A stretch of DNA of 40,056 nt from a virus, in IMG/VR virus record IMGVR_UViG_3300047200_000362, positions 1-40,056 of that record; one strand, given 5' to 3'. The position numbers and the translations under genes were made by a program. Position 1 is the first letter of the stretch. Every line of letters begins with the position of its first letter. This document shows positions 36,018 to 40,056 of this stretch, piece by piece. A model generated the notes under the pieces. It was not told where the DNA came from. It worked only from the letters and a program-made list of their open reading frames with translations, and made no database searches.

Positions 36018-36059
36018 GAAAGTATGATGTATTATTTCATACTTTTAGGTTATTGTCAA
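36018..36059 (-). promoter_or_regulatory. Class B promoter-operator 23
   Basis: GAAAGTATGA / TCATACTTTT; TTGACA / AATAAT. Drives 35999-35412. Confidence 0.88.
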
Positions 36060-36065
36060 GTCTTT

Positions 36066-36251
36066 TCAAATATAATCAATTGAAAATTTTTCTTGATCTT
36101 GGTAAGCATAGTCTTTTAATAGTTCATCCTGCAATAATTGAAAAGCAGTGGTATCCCTTTCAATTGTTAATGCGTCCTGCTCAATACCATCATCCTCAAG
36201 ACTGTTATAATAGCAGTTGGCCCATACTCTTACATCATTGTTTGTTTCCAT
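36066..36251 (-). CDS. Hypothetical acidic 61-residue protein
   Basis: Start at METNNDVRVWANCYYNSLED, 9 nt after GAGG. Acidic (LEDDGIEQDALTIERD). Start follows the upstream TAA. Unknown function. Confidence 0.67.
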   Translation of the reverse strand: METNNDVRVWANCYYNSLEDDGIEQDALTIERDTTAFQLLQDELLKDYAYQDQEKFSIDYI

Positions 36252-36252
36252 T

Positions 36253-36387
36253 TTAAAATTCCTCAATTACATCAATAAGCCTATCAACAATAGCAAAATA
36301 ACCATTAACATCTGTTGATACCATCACAACTTTGTCGGTTTCTAATACTTCGTATAGCTTTATATAAATTGTGGTTAAAGTCTTCAT
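36253..36387 (-). CDS. Hypothetical 44-residue protein
   Basis: MKTLTTIYIKLYEVLETDKV; beta-alpha, ending IDVIEEF. First gene after promoter 24. Unknown function. Confidence 0.65.
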   Translation of the reverse strand: MKTLTTIYIKLYEVLETDKVVMVSTDVNGYFAIVDRLIDVIEEF

Positions 36388-36410
36388 TTTTTATTCTCTT
36401 TGTGGTTTTT

Positions 36411-36452
36411 GAAAGTATGATGTATTATTTCATACTTTCAGTGGATTGTCAA
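36411..36452 (-). promoter_or_regulatory. Class B promoter-operator 24
   Basis: Perfect inverted repeat; TTGACA / AATAAT. Drives 36387 and 36251. Confidence 0.9.
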
Positions 36453-36458
36453 GCAGTT

Positions 36459-36671
36459 TTAAAATTGTTTTTGGTTTGGTGCGGTTTTACGAATAAATTC
36501 AAATTGAACTACTAAGGTAAAAATGTAAAATCTGGCGTTAAAATAATCACCATTTAACGGTTTAAGGTCAAGCATAATAGTAGGTATAAGGTAAAATAAA
36601 TCTTTATGTAAAAAATATGCAGTGATGTGTAGCCATTGGTTCTTTTTGATTTTGCGCTCTAATGGAATCAT
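36459..36671 (-). CDS. Hypothetical basic, partly hydrophobic protein (70 aa)
   Basis: Start at MIPLERKIKKNQWLHITAYF, behind AAAAGAGAATAAC; the open frame through the operator upstream is not coding. Hydrophobic stretches LFYLIPTIML and FYIFTLVVQF may associate with membrane. Confidence 0.67.
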   Translation of the reverse strand: MIPLERKIKKNQWLHITAYFLHKDLFYLIPTIMLDLKPLNGDYFNARFYIFTLVVQFEFIRKTAPNQKQF

Positions 36672-36692
36672 GTTATTCTCTTTTGTGGTTTT

Positions 36693-36734
36693 GAAAGTAT
36701 GATGTATTATTTCATACTTTCGAGGGATTGTCAA
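36693..36734 (-). promoter_or_regulatory. Class B promoter-operator 25
   Basis: Perfect inverted repeat; TTGACA / AATAAT. Drives 36671. Confidence 0.9.
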
Positions 36735-36738
36735 GCAG

Positions 36739-36945
36739 TTATTTTAATTCTACAGGTGAATATTTTGTAAGCCAATGGTATCCTATTACATAACCAACTT
36801 TTGACACTGTACCATTTTTATTATCGCAGTACATTAACTGGACTTTGCCTGGTATTTGATCATGCAATTCTTTTCGTGTTCTGGCATAAAAGACGTTGTT
36901 GTGTTGATCAATGTATGCATCTTTAAATTTTTTCTCTTTTTTCAT
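36739..36945 (-). CDS. Conserved small phage hypothetical protein (68 aa)
   Basis: MKKEKKFKDAYIDQHNNVFY, then ARTRKELHDQIPGKV and GYVIGYHWLTKYSPVE. I associate this pattern with a small conserved phage family without known function. Basic and beta-rich. Confidence 0.72.
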   Translation of the reverse strand: MKKEKKFKDAYIDQHNNVFYARTRKELHDQIPGKVQLMYCDNKNGTVSKVGYVIGYHWLTKYSPVELK

Positions 36946-36965
36946 TTTTTTATTCTCTTTAATTA

Positions 36966-37103
36966 TTAAAATTGTTCAAATAGGCACTGTGCCGTCAATG
37001 CCCTGCCATAGCTATCAAACCATTTTTGCCAACATTCTTCAAGAGAACTTGCAAAAATGAAATAAATTTTGCCTTCGGTGGTAATGATTTTAAATCTTTT
37101 CAT
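36966..37103 (-). CDS. Hypothetical 45-residue protein
   Basis: MKRFKIITTEGKIYFIFASS, then LEECWQKWFDSYG; beta-alpha fold resembling small phage 'modifier' proteins in length only. Weak ribosome site. Unknown function. Confidence 0.65.
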   Translation of the reverse strand: MKRFKIITTEGKIYFIFASSLEECWQKWFDSYGRALTAQCLFEQF

Positions 37104-37121
37104 AATTTTATTGGTTGTTTT

Positions 37122-37163
37122 GAAAGTATGATGTATTATTTCATACTTTCAAGTGATTGTCAA
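37122..37163 (-). promoter_or_regulatory. Class B promoter-operator 26
   Basis: Perfect inverted repeat; TTGACA / AATAAT. Drives 37103 and 36945. Confidence 0.9.
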
Positions 37164-37169
37164 GCTAAA

Positions 37170-38051
37170 TTATTTACCAGTTAAAATTAGGGCAGCTCCA
37201 TAAAATCCGGTTTCTCCCGTAAATTTGTAAATTTGCCCCAATTTAACGACAAGCCTTAAAGACAATTCTCTTAGGCATAGGTAATTGGCATTGATAAAAT
37301 TGTTAATCAAATATTGCCCTGTAGCATCAATATTCTCATTCTGATATATACTATCCTTCAAATAATTTATCCTTACCATATAGTCATTAGGTGTCTTAAA
37401 TAGGGCAAAAAAGTCTATGTATAGGCATCGACTAATTAGTGCCTCAATATGCACACTTAATTTAGTCTTTTTTCTAACAATACCACTTAAATCAAGATTA
37501 CTTAAAAATATAATATTGGCCCAAAAAATAAAACTATTATCCATAATATTACCTAATGAATCTTTTATTACAGTATTACTTGACCAGCTTATTAACCTGC
37601 TTGGCTTGCTATCTAATGCATGTTTTAATATACCCAATGATGCTTCGTTATGCAATATACTATCTGAGTCATCAAAAATTATGGTATATTCCTTTTGTTT
37701 ATATTCATAAAGTATCTTATATAGTCCTAAAGGTGAAACATTGCCATGAACATAAAAAGTAGTTTTTGGATCTAATGTCGATTCAATACCATGACTTTTG
37801 CCAATTCCTGCGCTACCAGCAATAATAAGACTTTTGCTAATGCCTTGACTTACAGCAATTGCCGTAAGTCTGGCAGTTTCAAAGAATTGCAATTGTTTGA
37901 ATAATTTCTCCTCTTCTGTGTCTTCTAAATCATCATTTAAAGGTCGATTTTCGCTTACCGGCAAGCTTTTTATATTAAGCTTGCCTGATATTATATGATC
38001 AAGTGTATAACCTTCCCGTAGTAGTTTTTTGCGATTCTCCGTCATCCGCAT
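37170..38051 (-). CDS. AAA+ type ATPase (293 aa)
   Basis: Walker A GSAGIGKS at residues 79-86, Walker B YTIIFDDSDSIL around 122-133, and a sensor 1-like IIFLSN near 181-185. The layout (a nucleotide-gated loader with a short C-terminal helical part) recalls small phage AAA proteins found near replication genes. No DNA-binding domain is visible. The partner is unknown. It follows an acidic 45-residue protein in the same unit, perhaps a partner. The start has no clear ribosome site, so coupling is likely. Confidence 0.82.
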   Translation of the reverse strand: MRMTENRKKLLREGYTLDHIISGKLNIKSLPVSENRPLNDDLEDTEEEKLFKQLQFFETARLTAIAVSQGISKSLIIAGSAGIGKSHGIESTLDPKTTFYVHGNVSPLGLYKILYEYKQKEYTIIFDDSDSILHNEASLGILKHALDSKPSRLISWSSNTVIKDSLGNIMDNSFIFWANIIFLSNLDLSGIVRKKTKLSVHIEALISRCLYIDFFALFKTPNDYMVRINYLKDSIYQNENIDATGQYLINNFINANYLCLRELSLRLVVKLGQIYKFTGETGFYGAALILTGK

Positions 38052-38059
38052 AGGGCAGT

Positions 38060-38197
38060 TTACTCATCGTCTGCAATAATATCATTGTCTTTTTTGCTAT
38101 AACTGAAAAATTCTGGCAGGTCATCCCTTATGTCAAAGAAATTGTCTGCATTGTTTAATACGCGGTCAAAATCATATAAATCTGTATCAAAGTTCAT
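38060..38197 (-). CDS. Very acidic 45-residue protein
   Basis: MNFDTDLYDFDRVLNNADNF; roughly a third Asp/Glu. AAGAGGCAATACA before the ATG. Encoded just before the AAA+ ATPase with an 8-nt gap. Unknown function. Confidence 0.68.
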   Translation of the reverse strand: MNFDTDLYDFDRVLNNADNFFDIRDDLPEFFSYSKKDNDIIADDE

Positions 38198-38236
38198 TGT
38201 ATTGCCTCTTTTATGGTTTGGTTGGTTGGTTGTTTT

Positions 38237-38278
38237 GAAAGTATGATGTATTATTTCATACTTTCTTCAAGTTGTCAA
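38237..38278 (-). promoter_or_regulatory. Class B promoter-operator 27
   Basis: Perfect inverted repeat; TTGACA / AATAAT. Drives the ATPase unit. Confidence 0.9.
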
Positions 38279-38282
38279 GCAG

Positions 38283-38555
38283 TTATTTTGTAATCCTTTC
38301 TAATAAATCGCCACAAGCAATCCATAATAGCCTTAACTTGTTGGTTTCATGGTCTTCTAACTCATCATAATCCCATGCACCATAGCCTATTAAAATGTCT
38401 ATATATTTTTGTTTAGATATTTTATTTAATTGTCTTTTAATGGTTGGTTGGTTGGATAGTTCAAGTATTTCAACATCTTGGCTACCATATACTGGCAATT
38501 GGTATAATTGCTGTTTGGTAATATCAATGGTTACATCATCAAAATAGGTTTTCAT
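38283..38555 (-). CDS. Conserved-looking hypothetical protein (90 aa)
   Basis: MKTYFDDVTIDITKQQLYQL, then QPTIKRQLNKISKQKYI and ELEDHETNKLRLLWIACGD. Well-ordered alpha/beta protein. No function known to me. Confidence 0.74.
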   Translation of the reverse strand: MKTYFDDVTIDITKQQLYQLPVYGSQDVEILELSNQPTIKRQLNKISKQKYIDILIGYGAWDYDELEDHETNKLRLLWIACGDLLERITK

Positions 38556-38572
38556 GTGTTTCTCGTTTGGTT

Positions 38573-38614
38573 TAAAATTGTTGCTATTGTTTCATGTTTT
38601 GCGGCCAATGTCAA
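38573..38614 (-). promoter_or_regulatory. Class B promoter 28, divergent operator
   Basis: TTGACA, 17-nt spacer beginning TTGGCCGCAAA, -10 AACAAT. The repeat halves are AAAACATGA and a degraded partner. Confidence 0.7.
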
Positions 38615-38808
38615 TCAATAATATCTTGTATTTCAAAAATAAAGCCAGTTCGATCTACGCGATATTCTTTGGTAGAATAATTCCAGCGTATAAGCCTTGC
38701 CCTGCCTGATATTTGTTGATCTGCCATTATACTAACTATTGTTTCATTCGCTGGGTATTCGTGATGCCAAACACGATTATCACTATACAGTTTATATTTT
38801 ATGCTCAT
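38611..38808 (-). CDS. Hypothetical 65-residue protein
   Basis: Start at MSIKYKLYSDNRVWHHEYPA, behind AAAGAGAATAATCAA; the frame continues upstream through the operator without a start signal. Beta-rich (RLIRWNYSTKEYRVDRTGF). Unknown function. Confidence 0.7.
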   Translation of the reverse strand: MSIKYKLYSDNRVWHHEYPANETIVSIMADQQISGRARLIRWNYSTKEYRVDRTGFIFEIQDIID

Positions 38809-38826
38809 TTGATTATTCTCTTTATT

Positions 38827-38868
38827 TAAAGTGTGGCTTATTATTTCATGGTTTGCGGCCAATGTCAA
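38827..38868 (-). promoter_or_regulatory. Class B promoter 29, divergent operator
   Basis: TTGACA and AATAAT kept, with the same TTGGCCGCAAA spacer start as promoter 28; halves AAACCATGA and GCCACACTTT no longer match well. Confidence 0.7.
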
Positions 38869-39362
38869 ATTATTTCTTATTTATTTTCAAAATCCTCTAT
38901 TTTGGATTAAGAAAGTCGCATAAGTCCTTGATTATATTAACAATTCAGTCTTATTTTCTCATTTTTGCATAACCCCTGCCTCAATTGCCTCGCCTTTTCA
39001 AAAACTTGCCCTGCCTTCCAACAACCAGCCAAGTCAAGCAGAATGCAGCTTCCAGACCATTGCCTTTGAAATTTGCTCGGCCAATGGCTTGAAATTTGGG
39101 GCAAAAGCCTTGATTTCCGTGGCTTCCAGCGGTTTTGGGGGTTTTTTGGGGGTTTTTTGAATTAAATCAAGGACTTGGGCTAATTTGGAGTAATTTGGGT
39201 TATTTATCAAGAACTTATCGAAAACTTATTTGGGTTTTTTATCAAGGATTTATTGAAAACTTATTTGGGTTATTCAAACTTATTTGGGTTTTTTGATATT
39301 TGGTTGAAAACTTATTTGGGTTATTCAAACTTATTTGGGTTTTTTGATATTTGGTTGAAAAC
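38869..39362. other. Noncoding region at the end of the class B tract
   Basis: About 490 bp without a credible gene. The plus strand changes from C/A-rich (38990-39060) to G/T-rich (39095-39150, with GGGGGTTTTTT twice), followed by tandem repeats. It separates the class B tract from three other minus-strand genes. Confidence 0.6.
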
Positions 39363-39372
39363 TTATTTGGCT
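39223..39372 (+). repeat. 51-bp tandem repeats with AACTTATTTGGG iterons
   Basis: AACTTATTTGGG (the last ending GGC) starts at 39223, 39258, 39277, 39309, 39328 and 39360. The unit 39258-39308 is repeated exactly at 39309-39359. Candidate iterons or a recombination/packaging site. Confidence 0.8.
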
Positions 39373-39527
39373 GGAAACCCGCGTAACCGTTCAATTTCTT
39401 GGGCAGCTAATACCAATAGTTCGCCTATATCTCCAACATTCCCTGAATCGGCATGTAGAAGATCTACAATATCACAACCTTCTAATATTAATTCTTCATA
39501 TCTACCTAAATCATCATAATAAATCAT
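39363..39527 (-). CDS. Hypothetical acidic 54-residue protein
   Basis: Start at MIYYDDLGRYEELILEGCDI, 8 nt after AGAGGA. Acidic helices ending ERLRGFPAK. Its 3' end abuts the tandem repeats. No class B promoter. Unknown function. Confidence 0.66.
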   Translation of the reverse strand: MIYYDDLGRYEELILEGCDIVDLLHADSGNVGDIGELLVLAAQEIERLRGFPAK

Positions 39528-39561
39528 TTGTAAATCCTCTATAAAGTTATTTGGTGTTATT

Positions 39562-39588
39562 GCCAAGGTACTTTAGAGGCACCTTGGC
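39562..39588. terminator. Hairpin GCCAAGGT/ACCTTGGC
   Basis: Eight perfect pairs around an 11-nt loop, upstream of the 54-residue gene. No clear T run, so its role as a terminator is uncertain. Confidence 0.45.
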
Positions 39589-39635
39589 TGGTTGTTGGTT
39601 GGGTAATGTGATATATGCAATCTTTTGATGATGTG

Positions 39636-39775
39636 TCACATTTTTTTTATATGACATGGATGACACATTTTTGTGAGGTGTCATCCTTTTACTTTTGGTG
39701 AGGTGTCATATCTAACATATCATGTCAGTGTCATCTGAGGTGTCATATTTTTTGAAGTGTCATCAAAAGTTCAAT
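39636..39775 (+). repeat. GTGTCAT iteron cluster
   Basis: At least eight copies of TGTCA/TGACA in about 140 bp, three of them GAGGTGTCAT, in both orientations. No gene in the middle; the right end overlaps the 3' end of the gene at 39743. Confidence 0.65.
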
Positions 39776-39904
39776 AGACTCATTTCTATATCGAATCAAA
39801 GTTTTTATCTCGGTGTCACTTTCAGCATTGTGTATCATGTCATCAATTTGTCGGATGTTACTTTCTATACCATCAATTTGCAGTTGTAAGTGTTCATGTG
39901 TCAT
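39743..39904 (-). CDS. Hypothetical helical protein (53 aa)
   Basis: GAGGAAATATA precedes MTHEHLQLQIDGIESNIRQI. Coiled-coil-like, acidic. Its last codons overlap the GTGTCAT cluster. Unknown function. Confidence 0.66.
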   Translation of the reverse strand: MTHEHLQLQIDGIESNIRQIDDMIHNAESDTEIKTLIRYRNESIELLMTLQKI

Positions 39905-39905
39905 A

Positions 39906-40056
39906 TTATATTTCCTCAAAAATTAGAAAACCAGTTTCTGTTAATTGTATTATTAAGTCACCATCCTCATCTACAAATTCTTCCAGCCATCCCATTCTTA
40001 TCAATGCTTTAGCAACCACTCTATCTAATGGCGATTCAATTACATAATCTTTATAG
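39906..40056 (-). CDS. Partial hypothetical protein, 3' end (about 50 codons seen)
   Basis: The frame enters from the right edge and ends at TAA 39906, one base before the next ATG. Reads DRVVAKALIRMGWLEEFVDE, then DLIIQLTETGFLIFEEI, which looks like a small winged-helix end, but this is weak. Confidence 0.6.
   Translation of the reverse strand, partial: YKDYVIESPLDRVVAKALIRMGWLEEFVDEDGDLIIQLTETGFLIFEEI

Noticed and set aside
24182-38265. CRISPR array
   Set aside because: The 29-bp repeats are spaced by whole genes of variable length and include -35/-10 boxes; they are promoters, not CRISPR repeats.

Overview
The window is a segment of an AT-rich, T4-like (Straboviridae-type) bacteriophage genome. 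The diagnostic genes are a gp19-fold tail tube protein, a UvsW-type DExH helicase interrupted by an intein, a gp55-like late sigma factor, RNase HI, an Rnl-type RNA ligase, an NAD-dependent DNA ligase and a T4 Imm-like superinfection-immunity protein. The octamer TATAAATA, which T4 gp55 reads at late promoters, also occurs at suitable places. I cannot name the host from the sequence. The strong TTGACA/TATAAT-type promoters imply a bacterium with an ordinary housekeeping sigma factor.

Layout. (1) 1-5.2 kb, minus strand: a partial gene, a free-standing EDxHD (Vsr-like) homing endonuclease, a small-gene operon holding a polyphosphate kinase 2, and a ~400-nt, relatively GC-rich, untranslated transcript. 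(2) 5.3-8.1 kb: a repeat-rich putative virion protein on the minus strand, divergent from a tail tube gene and a tail-anchored coiled-coil gene. (3) 8.2-21.3 kb, plus strand: uvsW with intein, ligA, RNA ligase, gp55, rnhA and about 30 very small genes in short operons. (4) 21.35-22.9 kb: an essentially gene-free stretch between convergent gene tracts, with terminators, ~45-bp spaced repeats, a large hairpin and three identical DnaA boxes; a candidate replication origin. (5) 22.9-38.9 kb, minus strand: about 60 tiny genes (mostly 25-90 codons). (6) 38.9-40.06 kb: noncoding repeats (51-bp tandem unit; GTGTCAT iterons) and three small minus-strand genes.

Regulation. Three promoter systems are visible. 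Class A (left and middle part) is TTGACT-N16-TATAAT with a conserved ACCTGC before the -10. Class B (right tract) has 26 near-identical copies, plus three divergent ones, of TTGACA-N17-AATAAT in which the perfect inverted repeat GAAAGTATGA-N9-TCATACTTTC brackets the -10 box, so every unit looks like the same promoter-operator. Late promoters carry TATAAATA. At three of these the octamer is followed, always after 3 nt, by a 51-52-nt element that can fold into the same three-way junction with different sequences in the stems.

The most novel material is the class B promoter-operator regulon, three candidate families of structured RNA (the late-leader junction; twin pseudoknot-like RNAs at 24.1 and 26.4 kb; a double-hairpin leader before a 25-residue hydrophobic peptide at 30.7 kb), and the ~400-nt RNA at 4.8-5.2 kb. 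Base pairing was worked out by eye, so these structures are proposals. Most small genes have no recognisable function and are named by what can be seen in them.
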